Part shown: piece after piece, positions 7,473-17,021 of the stretch
Layout of the letters: each line of letters starts with the position of its first letter
Position numbering within the stretch: position 1 is the stretch's first letter
NCBI GenBank assembly: GCA_046153355.1
Contig: JBJXEY010000487.1
Span: 1 to 45,810, forward strand
DNA length: 45,810 bases
Origin: 2-02-FULL-62-17 sp046153355
GTDB lineage: Bacteria > Pseudomonadota > Gammaproteobacteria > Burkholderiales > SG8-39
Direction: 5' to 3'
Made by a program: the position numbers and the translations under genes
The notes under the pieces: model-generated
What the model was told of the DNA's origin: nothing
Database searches by the model: none
Seen by the model: the letters and a program-made list of their open reading frames with translations, nothing else

Positions 7473-8726
7473 ATGGCAATGAAGGATTCGGCAAACGTTA
7501 AAGCGGCGAAAATAAACAAGGTGGTACTTGCCTATTCCGGTGGGCTGGATACTTCAGTCATATTGAAATGGTTGGTGGACCAGTACGACTGCGAGGTAGT
7601 CACCTTCACCGCGGATATTGGTCAAGGCGAGGAACTGGCGCCAGCCAAGCGCAAGGCCCGCGCCATGGGCGTAAAACAAATCTTTGTCGAAGATCTCCGC
7701 GAGGAATTCGTGGGGGATTTCGTGTTCCCCATGTTTCGCGCCAATGCTGTGTATGAAGGCGAATATTTGTTGGGCACTTCCATCGCCCGGCCCCTGATCG
7801 CCAAACGGCTGGTGGAAATCGCCAAACGCACCGGCGCTGACGCCATATCCCACGGCGCCACCGGCAAGGGCAATGATCAGGTTCGCTTTGAGTTGGGCGC
7901 TTATGCGCTCATGCCCAACGTGCGCGTCATCGCGCCATGGCGCGAGTGGGATCTACTTTCGCGCGAAAAACTACTCAAGTATGCCGACCAACATGGCATT
8001 CCGGTGGACTACAAAAAGCGCAAAGGCGGCGCCCCTTATTCCATGGATGCGAACCTTCTCCACATCTCCTACGAAGGCGGTATCTTGGAGGATCCGGCGT
8101 TCGAGCCCGAGGAATCGATGTGGCGCATTACCGTATCGCCGGAAAAGGCGCCCGCGCGACCCGAGCGCGTGGAATTGACTTACGAAAAAGGTGACATCGT
8201 CGCGATCAACGGCAAGCGCCTGAGTCCGGCCAAAGTTCTGACCGAACTCAATCGCCTGGGTGGCCGTCACGGTATCGGCCGGCTCGATCTAGTGGAGAAC
8301 CGTTATGTCGGTATGAAATCGCGCGGCTGCTACGAGACGCCCGGTGGCACCATCATGCTCAAAGCGCACCGCGCCATGGAGTCGATCACGCTGGATCGCG
8401 AGGTACTGGCGTTGAAGGATGACCTCATGCCCCGCTACGCGCGCCTCATCTATAACGGTTATTGGTTCAGCCCGGAACGCCTGTTGTTACAGCAACTGAT
8501 CGATACCTCGCAAGCGCATGTCAATGGCAAGGTAACTTTGAAACTGTACAAGGGCACAGTGCTGGTTACCGGGCGCGTATCGAAAACCGACTCCCTTTTC
8601 GACCCAAAGATTTCGACCTTCGATGATGACGGTGGCGCCTACAATCAAGCGGATGCGGCGGGATTTATAAAACTCAATGCCTTACGCCTACGCATCGCGG
8701 CCAACCTGAAAAAGCCGCGCAATTAG
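7473..8726 (+). CDS. argG: Argininosuccinate synthase
   Basis: The 417-residue enzyme joins citrulline and aspartate with ATP. The N-terminal pyrophosphatase loop AYSGGLDTSVILKWL and the GATGKGNDQVRFE motif identify it clearly. Two in-frame ATGs are possible. The first (7473) lies only one base from GGAG, whereas the second (7479) has a seven-base gap from it, so 7479 may be the real start and the protein two residues shorter. It is the last gene of the argD-argF-argG run. I see no clear terminator after it. Confidence 0.97.
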   Translation: MAMKDSANVKAAKINKVVLAYSGGLDTSVILKWLVDQYDCEVVTFTADIGQGEELAPAKRKARAMGVKQIFVEDLREEFVGDFVFPMFRANAVYEGEYLLGTSIARPLIAKRLVEIAKRTGADAISHGATGKGNDQVRFELGAYALMPNVRVIAPWREWDLLSREKLLKYADQHGIPVDYKKRKGGAPYSMDANLLHISYEGGILEDPAFEPEESMWRITVSPEKAPARPERVELTYEKGDIVAINGKRLSPAKVLTELNRLGGRHGIGRLDLVENRYVGMKSRGCYETPGGTIMLKAHRAMESITLDREVLALKDDLMPRYARLIYNGYWFSPERLLLQQLIDTSQAHVNGKVTLKLYKGTVLVTGRVSKTDSLFDPKISTFDDDGGAYNQADAAGFIKLNALRLRIAANLKKPRN

Positions 8727-8806
8727 AAGGCGCATCGAACGCGGCATTGAGGGGCTGAACGGGAAGGTGAAATTTCTCAAGCGTCGCGCGATAAAACCGG
8801 CAAGAT

Positions 8807-9211
8807 TCAATTACTCGCGCGTGCCTTACGTTTAGGTTTGGCCACAGGCTCACCCACGCGGATCAAATTGCCATTGCAATCGACCAGGTGAAATTCACGC
8901 ATGCCCCAGGCGCGTTTTTTTATCCCTGCCATGCTGGGCGTACCGCGCGCTGGAAGCCGCGCACCGGCAAAGGATTGGTACATCGCGTCCACGTCGCCAA
9001 CGCGAATATAAGCGCCTATAAAATTGGCCTGCGCATCCAATTGCGGCCATTGAAAAAATTGCAGTTCCAAATTCCCGCGCCGCAAGATCATGTATTCATC
9101 TAAGTCGGGATGGCGATACGCGAGGGAAAACCCCAGGTCCTTGTAGAACGCGATCGTTTCCTCCAAATCGCGGGCAGGCATGACGGGAATCGCGATATCA
9201 AGGCTTGGCAT
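8807..9211 (-). CDS. VOC family protein, bleomycin-resistance-like
   Basis: The 134-residue protein starts MPSLDIAIPVMPARDLEETIAFYKDLGF, a typical vicinal oxygen chelate (glyoxalase/bleomycin resistance) start, with NLELQFFQWP in the middle and a basic tail (KPKRKARASN). The usual N-terminal metal-binding histidine is absent (DIAIPV). This fits the bleomycin-binding subgroup, which sequesters the drug and is not an enzyme. The natural ligand is unknown. ATG 9209-9211 is chosen because the upstream extension to 9307 does not look like family sequence. It converges with argG. Confidence 0.8.
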   Translation of the reverse strand: MPSLDIAIPVMPARDLEETIAFYKDLGFSLAYRHPDLDEYMILRRGNLELQFFQWPQLDAQANFIGAYIRVGDVDAMYQSFAGARLPARGTPSMAGIKKRAWGMREFHLVDCNGNLIRVGEPVAKPKRKARASN

Positions 9212-9361
9212 GGTTTGAGTCCCTTTCGCTTTGCTTGGATAAACCGCCGCGCGAAAAGCTGCTCGCGCAATCGAGGGACCAATGCCCCACCCCTGACTTG
9301 GAGACATTGCCGCCCCTAGGCAACAGTATAATGTCGAACAAATATTTTCGAGTTGCCCGCC

Positions 9362-9844
9362 ATGCCCTCGTTCGACATCACCTCAGACGTCAATAAAGTC
9401 GAATTAAAAAACGCCGTCGATCAGGCCAATAAGGAAATTCAGACGCGTTTCGATTTCAAGGGATCGGATTCGAAAATCGAACAAAACGAATTGGTTCTCA
9501 CGCTCTACGCGGATGACGATTTCAAGCTGCGCCAGGTGATGGATTTGTTGCAGACCAAATGCGCCAAGCGCGGCGTCGACACACGCGCGCTGGAGCTAAA
9601 GAAGCCCGAAAAAATCGGCACCAAGGTGAAGCAAATCGTTAATGTCAAGGAAGGCATCGAGCAGGAACAGGCGAAAAAAATCGTCAAACTTGCCAAGGAA
9701 AGTAAGATCAAGGTGCAAGCCAGCATTCAAGGCCCCGCAGTGCGCATCTCGGGCGCCAAACGTGACGACCTACAAGCGGCCATTCAACTGGTGCGCGATT
9801 CGATCAAAGAAATCCCGCTTCAGTTCGGCAATTTTCGCGATTAA
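9362..9844 (+). CDS. yajQ: YajQ family nucleotide-binding protein
   Basis: The 160-residue protein begins MPSFDITSDVNKVELKNAVDQANKEIQTRFDFKGSDSKIE, a strong YajQ (DUF520) signature, and ends in RDSIKEIPLQFGNFRD as the family does. YajQ proteins are small cytoplasmic proteins with two ferredoxin-like domains. Some members bind cyclic di-GMP and act with transcription factors; whether this one does is not visible. The start is ATG 9362; an in-frame TTG at 9353 is a less likely alternative. Confidence 0.94.
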   Translation: MPSFDITSDVNKVELKNAVDQANKEIQTRFDFKGSDSKIEQNELVLTLYADDDFKLRQVMDLLQTKCAKRGVDTRALELKKPEKIGTKVKQIVNVKEGIEQEQAKKIVKLAKESKIKVQASIQGPAVRISGAKRDDLQAAIQLVRDSIKEIPLQFGNFRD

Positions 9845-9938
9845 TTGATAACGATGAATTGGGCTCGCCTGGGCCATTGCGGGCGCGAACCCATGACCAT
9901 CGGTCGTTTATCTCGGTCAAAAAACCGCGCCTCTCGAT

Positions 9939-10655
9939 TTAAGAATCGATCTTCAGCCCGAGCAACCAACGCTCATAAAGCGCTCGCGCGATGCCATTGA
10001 GGCGCTCAGTGCGCGCCTCGACATCACGCAGTATCTCATCCGGCGCCTGTACTGAGGGGACACGCTTGGATAGCGAAGCCACCTCCTTGTGCCAATCCTC
10101 GCACCAGGCACGAATCAGGGAGGGCGTCATTTCGACGTGACATTGCATCGCAAGATGTTTTCCCAAAACAAACGCCTGATGGGCGCAGTGTTCGCTTGCG
10201 GCGATATTGATGGCGCCAGCGGGAATCGAGAATGTCTCCCCATGCCAATGAAACGATTCGAAATCGCGAAGTTCTCCTAACCAGGATCTTGCTTCTGGGC
10301 TATCCGCCACCTCAACTCTGCCCCAGCCAATCTCCTTGACCGCATTCCTGGAAACCACGCCCCCGAGTGCCTTGGAAATAAGTTGCCCACCCAGGCAATG
10401 TCCCAACACGGGGACATCATTTGTTACTGCCGCATTAATCAGATCGAGAACTTTGGGAATCCAGGCCAACGGGTCATTGACGCTCATTGGTCCGCCCATA
10501 AACACCAAGCCGGAATAATTGTTTGGATTGTCTGGCACGGGCTCACCCTGATCGATCTTGATCTCGCGCCACGCGATGTCGCGCGAATCCAGGTGTGTGG
10601 CAAAATAACCCGGCCCCTCGGTGATACTGTGGCGAAAAATGGCGATAGGTTTCAT
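9939..10655 (-). CDS. Class I glutamine amidotransferase, GMP-synthase-like
   Basis: The 238-residue protein is a stand-alone GATase1 domain. The nucleophile elbow is GHCLGGQ (C87) and the other triad members are H173 and E175 in QCHVEMT. These hydrolyse glutamine and release ammonia, or in some stand-alone members act on gamma-glutamyl compounds. No synthetase partner is adjacent. The ATG at 10653-10655 opens a family-like N-terminus (MKPIAIFRHSITEGPGYF); the upstream frame to 11117 is antisense to the next gene. Its start codon shares two bases with that of the divergent gene. Confidence 0.87.
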   Translation of the reverse strand: MKPIAIFRHSITEGPGYFATHLDSRDIAWREIKIDQGEPVPDNPNNYSGLVFMGGPMSVNDPLAWIPKVLDLINAAVTNDVPVLGHCLGGQLISKALGGVVSRNAVKEIGWGRVEVADSPEARSWLGELRDFESFHWHGETFSIPAGAINIAASEHCAHQAFVLGKHLAMQCHVEMTPSLIRAWCEDWHKEVASLSKRVPSVQAPDEILRDVEARTERLNGIARALYERWLLGLKIDS

Positions 10656-11364
10656 GATCGGATCGACGCTTCGCGGTGAGTTCGTAATACGCCCTAGCAA
10701 ACTGCTGCGGCGCGGCTTTGCATATTCTCTATTTTCCTTTGTTTTTGTGTTGCAGGGCTTCGGCTTGGTCGCCTGCAATGCGTGGGCGGCCGCGGTCACC
10801 GTGGTGGGCCTATCAAACAACAAAGCAGTGGTGCAGATTGATGGCGGCGCTCCGCGCACGCTTTCAGTGGGCCAAAAAACGCCCGAGGGGGTGACGTTGA
10901 TCTCCGCCAATCGCGATGAAGCGCTCTTTGACATCGCGGGAAAACGCCAGTCTCTTAAGCTAGGGCAGCAACATGTGACCAACAGCGGACCTAGCTCATC
11001 GAGCGTCACCCTGAGCGCCGATGCACGCGGCCATTTCGTCACCGATGGACAAATCAACGGAGGGACGGTGAGATTCTTAGTTGATACCGGCGCCACGGTC
11101 GTGTCGCTCTCCTCCACGGAGGCACAACGTTTGCGGTTGGATTACCGTAAGGGCGCGCCAGTGCGCATGAATACCGCAAATGGCGTCGCGCCGGCTTGGC
11201 AGGTACGGTTGGATACCGTCCGCATTGGGGACATCACCTTGGACAATGTCGAGGCCGTTGTAATGGAAAATCAATCCATGCCGGTGTTACTTGGTATGAG
11301 TTTCCTAAATCGCACCAATATGCGGCGCGAAGGCCAATTGATGACCTTGACCAAACGATTCTGA
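10654..11364 (+). CDS. Retropepsin-like aspartic protease, exported (TIGR02281-like)
   Basis: The 236-residue protein has a positively charged start, a hydrophobic segment (about residues 22-40) and a plausible signal cleavage after AWA near residue 46. A retropepsin-like domain follows with the catalytic motif LVDTGATVVSLS (D144) and the late motif VLLGMSFLNR. Bacterial members are usually periplasmic or membrane-bound, dimeric and of unknown substrate. The start is uncertain: ATG 10654 gives the full signal peptide, while GTG 10621 would add 11 residues reading antisense through the neighbour. Confidence 0.82.
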   Translation: MIGSTLRGEFVIRPSKLLRRGFAYSLFSFVFVLQGFGLVACNAWAAAVTVVGLSNNKAVVQIDGGAPRTLSVGQKTPEGVTLISANRDEALFDIAGKRQSLKLGQQHVTNSGPSSSSVTLSADARGHFVTDGQINGGTVRFLVDTGATVVSLSSTEAQRLRLDYRKGAPVRMNTANGVAPAWQVRLDTVRIGDITLDNVEAVVMENQSMPVLLGMSFLNRTNMRREGQLMTLTKRF

Positions 11365-11432
11365 TTTTTACCGTTGCGCGCTTTTCGCTCGTCGCCACAA
11401 AAAACCTACGCGCGCCGTGGCGCCAACGCGCT

Positions 11433-12236
11433 CTATTTACGCGTTTTGTCCCGCTCGATCAACGCGTAGGCGCTGTGGTTGTGGATGGATTCGAAATTCT
11501 CCGACTCCACCACGTATTGCTCGATGCGTTTATCGCGATTCAAATCCGCCGCGATATCGCGCACCATGTCCTCGACGAACTTGGGGTGATCGTAGGCATA
11601 TTCGGTGACAAACTTCTCATCCGGGCGCTTGAGTAAGCCATAGAGCTGACTGGAGGCATGTTTCTCCGCGTATTCGACCAATTCCTCGATCCACACGAAT
11701 TCGCTGGTGCGCGCCGAAATGGTGACGTGTGATCGTTGGTTGTGCGCGCCGTAGGCGGAAATGTTCTTGGAACAAGGGCAAAGGCTGGTCACCGGCACCA
11801 CCACCTTCATATTGAAAATACGTTTACCCGCCTTGATTTCGCCAACGAAAGTCACTTCGTAATCCATCAGGCTTTGCACCTTGGAAACCGGCGCCGCTTT
11901 GTTGATGAAATAGGGAAAGGTCATTTCGATCACGCCGGTCTCCGCCTCCAGACGCACCACCATGTCCTCAAGCATCACCTTGAACGACTCCACGGAAATT
12001 TCCCGCTCGTAGGCATTGAGAATTTCCAGGAAGCGTGACATGTGGGTGCCCTTGAAATGATGCGGCAGACCCACGTACATATTGAACATGGCGATGGTGT
12101 GCTGAACACCGCCGCCTTTTTCGGCCACGCGCACCGGATGGCGAATGGACTTAACCCCCACCTTGTCGATGGCGATCTTGCGCTTATCCGCGCTACTCTG
12201 AATGTCGGGTATTGCAAGCTGGTCGCGAGTATTCAT
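11433..12236 (-). CDS. folE2: GTP cyclohydrolase FolE2 (type IB)
   Basis: The 267-residue protein matches FolE2, with HFKGTHMSRFLE (about residues 60-71) and the catalytic-cysteine region SLCPCSKNISAYGAHNQRSHV (151 onward). It converts GTP to 7,8-dihydroneopterin triphosphate, the first step of folate synthesis. FolE2 accepts several divalent metals, unlike the zinc-dependent FolE. It follows dxs on the same strand after about 217 bases, so it may have its own promoter. It converges with the protease gene. Confidence 0.95.
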   Translation of the reverse strand: MNTRDQLAIPDIQSSADKRKIAIDKVGVKSIRHPVRVAEKGGGVQHTIAMFNMYVGLPHHFKGTHMSRFLEILNAYEREISVESFKVMLEDMVVRLEAETGVIEMTFPYFINKAAPVSKVQSLMDYEVTFVGEIKAGKRIFNMKVVVPVTSLCPCSKNISAYGAHNQRSHVTISARTSEFVWIEELVEYAEKHASSQLYGLLKRPDEKFVTEYAYDHPKFVEDMVRDIAADLNRDKRIEQYVVESENFESIHNHSAYALIERDKTRK

Positions 12237-12453
12237 GTTGGGGTCTCTCGCGGGGAAATACCCGCTCAGTTAATGTAACCCGACAATCGGACGCTTGGGC
12301 GCCTTACGCCCTGCAAAAATGCCTTGCCGATCATCGCCAATTTGTTCCTGGGAATTTTATCACGCGCCCTGGGACGACCTTGCGTCGCCAATTCGAGAAT
12401 AGCGGCGATTTCTCGCAACCGTTCCATCTGCTGAACTGTGACGTGCCGACGAT

Positions 12454-14391
12454 TTATTCACCACCAACATCCATAATATCGAGCCGCGCTTGAATGGAGG
12501 TCAATATTCCCTGCGCATCCAACCCCACCGAGGCGAGCAACATATTGGGGTCACCATGATCGACGAAGCGATCTGGAAGGCCAATATGCAGCAAGGGAAT
12601 GGCCAATCCGAGCTCCGCCACCACCTCGGCAACGGCGGTACCCGCGCCGCCCTGTATTTGATGCTCCTCAACCGTGACCAGCAACCGGTGGGTACGAGCC
12701 GCCTCCAAAATTGCGTCTCGATCGATCGGTTTTACGAAGCGCATGTTGTACACCGTGGCATCGAGCGACTTTGCAGCATCAAGCGAACTATGCACCATGG
12801 AACCGAACGCAAGAATCGCTACATTTTTCCCCTGCCTACAAAGCTGCGCCTTGCCAATTGGCAATGCACTCATTTCCTTAACCACGACAACGCCAGGACC
12901 ACTACCTCGCGGATAACGCACCGCACTGGGCGTATCCAGTTGGCAGGCCGTGAATAACATTTGCCGGCATTCGTTTTCGTCGGCGGGTGCCATCACCACC
13001 AAATTGGGCACGCAACGCAGGTAGGCAAAATCGAAAACGCCGTTATGCGTCGCACCGTCTCCTCCAACTATGCCAGCACGATCCAGCGCGAAAACCACGG
13101 GTAGCTTTTGAATCGCCACATCGTGAATCAATTGGTCGTACCCACGCTGCAAAAACGTGGAATAGATCGCCACCACCGGTTTCATGCCTTCGCATGCCAA
13201 GCCGGCGGCGAAGGTCACGGCGTGTTGCTCGGCGATACCCACGTCGTAATAGCGATCGGGAAATTGTTGCGCGAATTTCACCAGCCCCGACCCCTCCCGC
13301 ATGGCAGGCGTTATAGCCACCAGCCGCGGCTCAATTTGCGCCATGTCGCACAGCCAGTCGCCAAACACCTGGGTGTAGGTGAGTTTTCCTGCCGGCGATT
13401 TCTTAATCCCTTCGGCGGGGTCGAACTTACCTGGACCGTGATAGAGAACCGGATCGGCTTCGGCAAGTTTGTAACCTTGGCCCTTTTTGGTAATCACGTG
13501 CAGGAAGCGCGGCCCCTTCTGCTCGCGAAGATTGGCCAGCGTCGGGACTAACGCGTCGAGATCGTGACCATCGATTGGCCCGAAATAATGAAAACCGAAT
13601 TCCTCGAACATCGTTGAAGGCGTCACCATGCCCTTGGCATGTTCTTTGACCTTTTTCACCAGCTCCAAGAGCGGCGGCACGCCGCCCAAAACACGCTCAC
13701 TCGCCTCGCGCGCTGCCGAATACGGCCTGCCGGACATCATGCGAATCAGGTAGCGGTTCAACGCACCTACCGCCGGAGAGATCGACATATCGTTGTCGTT
13801 GAGGATCACCAGCAAATCAACATCCATGACGCCCGCGTTGTTCATCGCCTCGAAGGGCATGCCCGCGGACATCGCGCCATCGCCAATCACCGCGATGGCA
13901 CGGCGCGACTCGCCTTTCAATTTCGCGGCCGCCGCCATCCCTAAGGCAGCCGAAATAGAGGTACTCGAATGTGCCGTGCCAAAGTTATCGAAAACACTTT
14001 CGCTGCGGCGAGGAAAGCCCGAAATGCCATCGAGCATACGAAGCTTTGACATCTGCTCGCGCCGGCCGGTCAATATCTTGTGCGGATAAGTTTGGTGACC
14101 CACATCCCAGACGATGCGATCCTCCGGGGTATTGAATACGTAGTGCAAAGCGATTGTCAGTTCGACGGTGCCCAGGTTGGACGATAAGTGTCCACCGGTC
14201 TTTGATACCGAATCCAGAATAAACGCGCGCAACTCGGCGGCCAGGCGCCCTAGTTGCGAACGGTCGAGCAAACGCAATTGGCGCGGATCGTCGATCGTTT
14301 TGAGGAGCGAATAGGCATGCAAATCGATCTCGGATTCCCGTTCGATCGCTCCACCACCTGGCAGATCCTGCGTCCCGCTAATGGAATTCAT
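12454..14391 (-). CDS. dxs: 1-deoxy-D-xylulose-5-phosphate synthase
   Basis: The 645-residue thiamine-diphosphate enzyme condenses pyruvate and glyceraldehyde 3-phosphate in the first step of the MEP isoprenoid pathway. Visible signatures are GHQTYPHKILTGR, the thiamine-diphosphate motif GDGAMSAGMPFEAMNNAG with NDNDMSIS, and the transketolase-like GIAEQHAVTFAAGLA. Length is slightly above the common 620. The start ATG at 14391 lies 19 bases after the ispA stop. Together with xseB and ispA it forms a conserved operon. Confidence 0.97.
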   Translation of the reverse strand: MNSISGTQDLPGGGAIERESEIDLHAYSLLKTIDDPRQLRLLDRSQLGRLAAELRAFILDSVSKTGGHLSSNLGTVELTIALHYVFNTPEDRIVWDVGHQTYPHKILTGRREQMSKLRMLDGISGFPRRSESVFDNFGTAHSSTSISAALGMAAAAKLKGESRRAIAVIGDGAMSAGMPFEAMNNAGVMDVDLLVILNDNDMSISPAVGALNRYLIRMMSGRPYSAAREASERVLGGVPPLLELVKKVKEHAKGMVTPSTMFEEFGFHYFGPIDGHDLDALVPTLANLREQKGPRFLHVITKKGQGYKLAEADPVLYHGPGKFDPAEGIKKSPAGKLTYTQVFGDWLCDMAQIEPRLVAITPAMREGSGLVKFAQQFPDRYYDVGIAEQHAVTFAAGLACEGMKPVVAIYSTFLQRGYDQLIHDVAIQKLPVVFALDRAGIVGGDGATHNGVFDFAYLRCVPNLVVMAPADENECRQMLFTACQLDTPSAVRYPRGSGPGVVVVKEMSALPIGKAQLCRQGKNVAILAFGSMVHSSLDAAKSLDATVYNMRFVKPIDRDAILEAARTHRLLVTVEEHQIQGGAGTAVAEVVAELGLAIPLLHIGLPDRFVDHGDPNMLLASVGLDAQGILTSIQARLDIMDVGGE

Positions 14392-14410
14392 TGCCGCAAT
14401 CTACTCCATG

Positions 14411-15328
14411 TCAGGACTTGCGTAATGCGATGAAATCGGCCACCTCGCGCAAGCGACGCGCCGATGCGCCGAAATTCGCGATACTCTCGAGCGCCTTTTC
14501 GCGCAATTCACCGGCGAATTGCTTCGCGCCAGATAACCCCATGATACCGACGTAAGTGGGTTTGTTCGCTAAAGCGTCCTTGCCCGCGGTTTTGCCAAGC
14601 ATCGCGGTGGTTCCCTCTGCATCCAACACATCGTCGACCACCTGGAATGCCAGCCCAATGCAATGCGCGTACTCATCGAGGCTGGCGAGCTCCGCATCGG
14701 TAAGGGCGCCGATCACCCGCGCGCCCAGCGCCGCCGACGCACGGATCACGGCGCCTGTCTTATGCTCGTGCATACGCTGCAGGTCGCTGTCAGTCAGGGA
14801 CTTCCCGACACTTTCCAAATCCATGGCCTGGCCTCCAGCCATGCCAAGGCTTCCCGCAGCCTGGGCGAGAATTCTAATCATCGCCAGGCTCCCCTCCGCA
14901 GTAGGTGCTGTCGGTTTGGAGGCGAGTAATTGATAAGCCAAGGTCTGCAAACTGTCACCGACCAACAACGCTGTAGCTTCATCGAACTCGACATGCACCG
15001 TGGGTTTTCCGCGGCGCAGGACATCGTTATCCATGCACGGCATATCATCGTGAACCAGCGAATACGCATGCAAACATTCCACTGCGGCGGCCACCCAATC
15101 AAGTCGCACCAAGTCGGCCTCTAGCAACGGCCTTGGCGCCACTTCGCCTGCGGCATGTACTAACAAAGCCCGCACCCGCTTGCCGCCGCCCAGCACCGCA
15201 TAGCGCATGGCGTTGTGCAGACGTATGGGCACCGCATCGGCTTTGGGGAGGGCACATTGCAATGCGAGTTCGGTGCGCGCCTGGATTGCCATCATCCAGG
15301 CCGTGAAATCAGACGTCTTGCTCGTCAC
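14411..15328 (-). CDS. ispA: Farnesyl diphosphate synthase (geranyltranstransferase)
   Basis: The 305-residue protein is a polyprenyl synthase with both aspartate-rich motifs: DDMPCMD at 94-100 (first, with the bacterial two-residue insertion) and DDVLD at 232-236 (second). It adds isopentenyl units to make farnesyl diphosphate, the precursor of quinones, undecaprenyl phosphate and hopanoids. It overlaps xseB by 20 bases and sits between it and dxs. The start ATG at 15328 is supported by the overlap and the family length. Confidence 0.95.
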   Translation of the reverse strand: MTSKTSDFTAWMMAIQARTELALQCALPKADAVPIRLHNAMRYAVLGGGKRVRALLVHAAGEVAPRPLLEADLVRLDWVAAAVECLHAYSLVHDDMPCMDNDVLRRGKPTVHVEFDEATALLVGDSLQTLAYQLLASKPTAPTAEGSLAMIRILAQAAGSLGMAGGQAMDLESVGKSLTDSDLQRMHEHKTGAVIRASAALGARVIGALTDAELASLDEYAHCIGLAFQVVDDVLDAEGTTAMLGKTAGKDALANKPTYVGIMGLSGAKQFAGELREKALESIANFGASARRLREVADFIALRKS

Positions 15329-15551
15329 CGGGAAAGGTCTTTAAGGTATTTTCTTCAAGCACCTTGACCTGTTGTTGCGCGCGCGACAACAGATCTTGGC
15401 AATACTCGCCCAATTCGCGGCCACGTTTGTGCGCCGCCAGAGATTGTTCGAGGCTCAAATCTCCGGATTCCATGTTGGAGACAATCTTTTCCAACTCTTC
15501 GAGGGCTGCCTCGAAACTCGCCGGTTGCTCGTTTTTTTGCGCTTTTGGCAT
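15309..15551 (-). CDS. xseB: Exodeoxyribonuclease VII small subunit
   Basis: The 80-residue protein has the XseB core SFEAALEELEKIVSNMESGDLSLEQSLAAHKRGRELGEYCQ. Exonuclease VII degrades single-stranded DNA; several small subunits pack on each large subunit XseA, which is not in this window. The ATG at 15549-15551 gives the normal length, and the upstream extension to 15659 is rejected. It is the first gene of the xseB-ispA-dxs operon and overlaps ispA. Confidence 0.95.
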   Translation of the reverse strand: MPKAQKNEQPASFEAALEELEKIVSNMESGDLSLEQSLAAHKRGRELGEYCQDLLSRAQQQVKVLEENTLKTFPGDEQDV

Positions 15552-15874
15552 CCAATGGGAGGGGCCGCGAAATCGCGGGAGACCCGAAAAATCAAAGGGG
15601 TAACAATAGCTTAACGTGGCCTTGGGGGTCAAATGCAGAACGCGATAAATACCAATCAAAGCAGTCTAAATCACCTCGATTGTGACTTTGAACAACTTTT
15701 CAAAATATTAATTACCAATCGCAACATGAACTAAAGCCGAACGTTGCGTAGAAGCGTCGAATTGACGTTCGTGAACCTTTTCGTATGAAAAATCCTGGCC
15801 CATTTTTCGACGTTTGGGTCTACAATCGCACGACCGATTTCTGACGCCGATTGGGAGAAAGGAGCCCCGGGTTT
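15552..15874. promoter_or_regulatory. Divergent intergenic region between xseB and the Rieske gene
   Basis: These 323 bases separate two divergent transcription units and carry no convincing gene. On the plus strand TTGACG (15762-15767) and TATGAA (15784-15789) are 16 bases apart and could form a promoter for the Rieske oxygenase. A second candidate -10, TACAAT, lies at 15821-15826 without a clear -35. The xseB promoter must also lie here, but I cannot place it. Confidence 0.35.
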
Positions 15875-16978
15875 ATGTCGGACCTGCCCAACAGGCGCGC
15901 GCTGCAGCCTAGCGCAACTCAGTTACCCGTTTCCTGGTATTTCGAACAAAGCGTTTTCGAGCTTGAGAAAAAGCTCCTATTCGACGCCGGACCCGGTTAT
16001 GTAGGTCATGAGCTGATGGCGCCCAATCTGGGCGACTATCAGACCCTATCGTGGCGCGACGACGCGCAATTTCTGATTCGACATGGCGAAGGCCCCCGGC
16101 TGCTGTCCAACGTGTGCCGCCACCGTCAGGCCATCATTCTGCAGGGACGCGGCAATACCGAGAATGTCGTGTGCCCATTGCACCGTTGGACCTACGACCT
16201 CGGTGGAAACCTACTGGGCGCGCCGCATTTCGCCGAAAACCCTGGGTTGAATCTGCATTCCACACCGCTGCAAAAATGGAATGGATTGCTGTTTTCCGGT
16301 GGACGCAATGTCGCCTCGGATCTAAAAGATTGCGGCGTCAGCGAAGATTTCAATTTCAGCGGCTTCATGCTGGACCGCATCCAGGTCAACGAATACAAGC
16401 AGAACTGGAAAACCTTCATTGAGGTCTACCTGGAGGATTACCACGTCGTGCCGTTTCATCCCGGCCTGGGAAACTTCGTTACCTGCGACGACCTTCGCTG
16501 GAAAATGGCTGATGCCTATTCAGTGCAAACCGTGGGCGTGAGAAACCAATTGCGAAAACCGGGTACGCCTACTTACGCCAAATGGCACGAAGCGGTGCGC
16601 CGTTACAGCAATGGCAAGGCGCCGAAATATGGCGCGATCTGGATGGTCTACTACCCCAACATTATGCTGGAGTGGTACCCGCACTGCCTGATCGTGAGCA
16701 CCTTGATCCCACGCTCACCGCAGCACACCACCAACATCGTCGAGTTTTACTACCCCGAGGATATTGTTCTGTTTGAGCGCGAATTCGTCGAAGCCGAGCA
16801 GGCCGCCTACATGGAGACCGCGCGCGAAGACGACGAGATCGCGGTACGCATGGATCATGGCCGACGCACGCTCTGGGAGCGGGGCTTGAACGAAGTTGGC
16901 CCCTATCAATCGCCCATGGAAGATGGCATGCTGCATTTTCATGAATATATTCGCCGGCAATTGGACTCAATGGCCTAA
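15875..16978 (+). CDS. Rieske ring-hydroxylating oxygenase, alpha subunit
   Basis: The 367-residue protein has an N-terminal Rieske [2Fe-2S] motif, C81-x-H83 with C100-x2-H103, and a C-terminal catalytic domain. In that domain EDYHVVPFHPG (H190 and H195) supplies the two histidines of the mononuclear iron site. Such enzymes hydroxylate or demethylate using electrons from a ferredoxin or reductase; none is encoded nearby and the substrate is unknown. The start is ATG 15875, preceded by GAGAAAGGAG; an in-frame TTG at 15851 is inside that site. It precedes a sulfurtransferase, thyA and folA on the same strand. Confidence 0.88.
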   Translation: MSDLPNRRALQPSATQLPVSWYFEQSVFELEKKLLFDAGPGYVGHELMAPNLGDYQTLSWRDDAQFLIRHGEGPRLLSNVCRHRQAIILQGRGNTENVVCPLHRWTYDLGGNLLGAPHFAENPGLNLHSTPLQKWNGLLFSGGRNVASDLKDCGVSEDFNFSGFMLDRIQVNEYKQNWKTFIEVYLEDYHVVPFHPGLGNFVTCDDLRWKMADAYSVQTVGVRNQLRKPGTPTYAKWHEAVRRYSNGKAPKYGAIWMVYYPNIMLEWYPHCLIVSTLIPRSPQHTTNIVEFYYPEDIVLFEREFVEAEQAAYMETAREDDEIAVRMDHGRRTLWERGLNEVGPYQSPMEDGMLHFHEYIRRQLDSMA

Positions 16979-17021
16979 ACCCTGGGCGGCATCGTCCGCC
17001 CGTCGCGACAAATAGCGTAAC

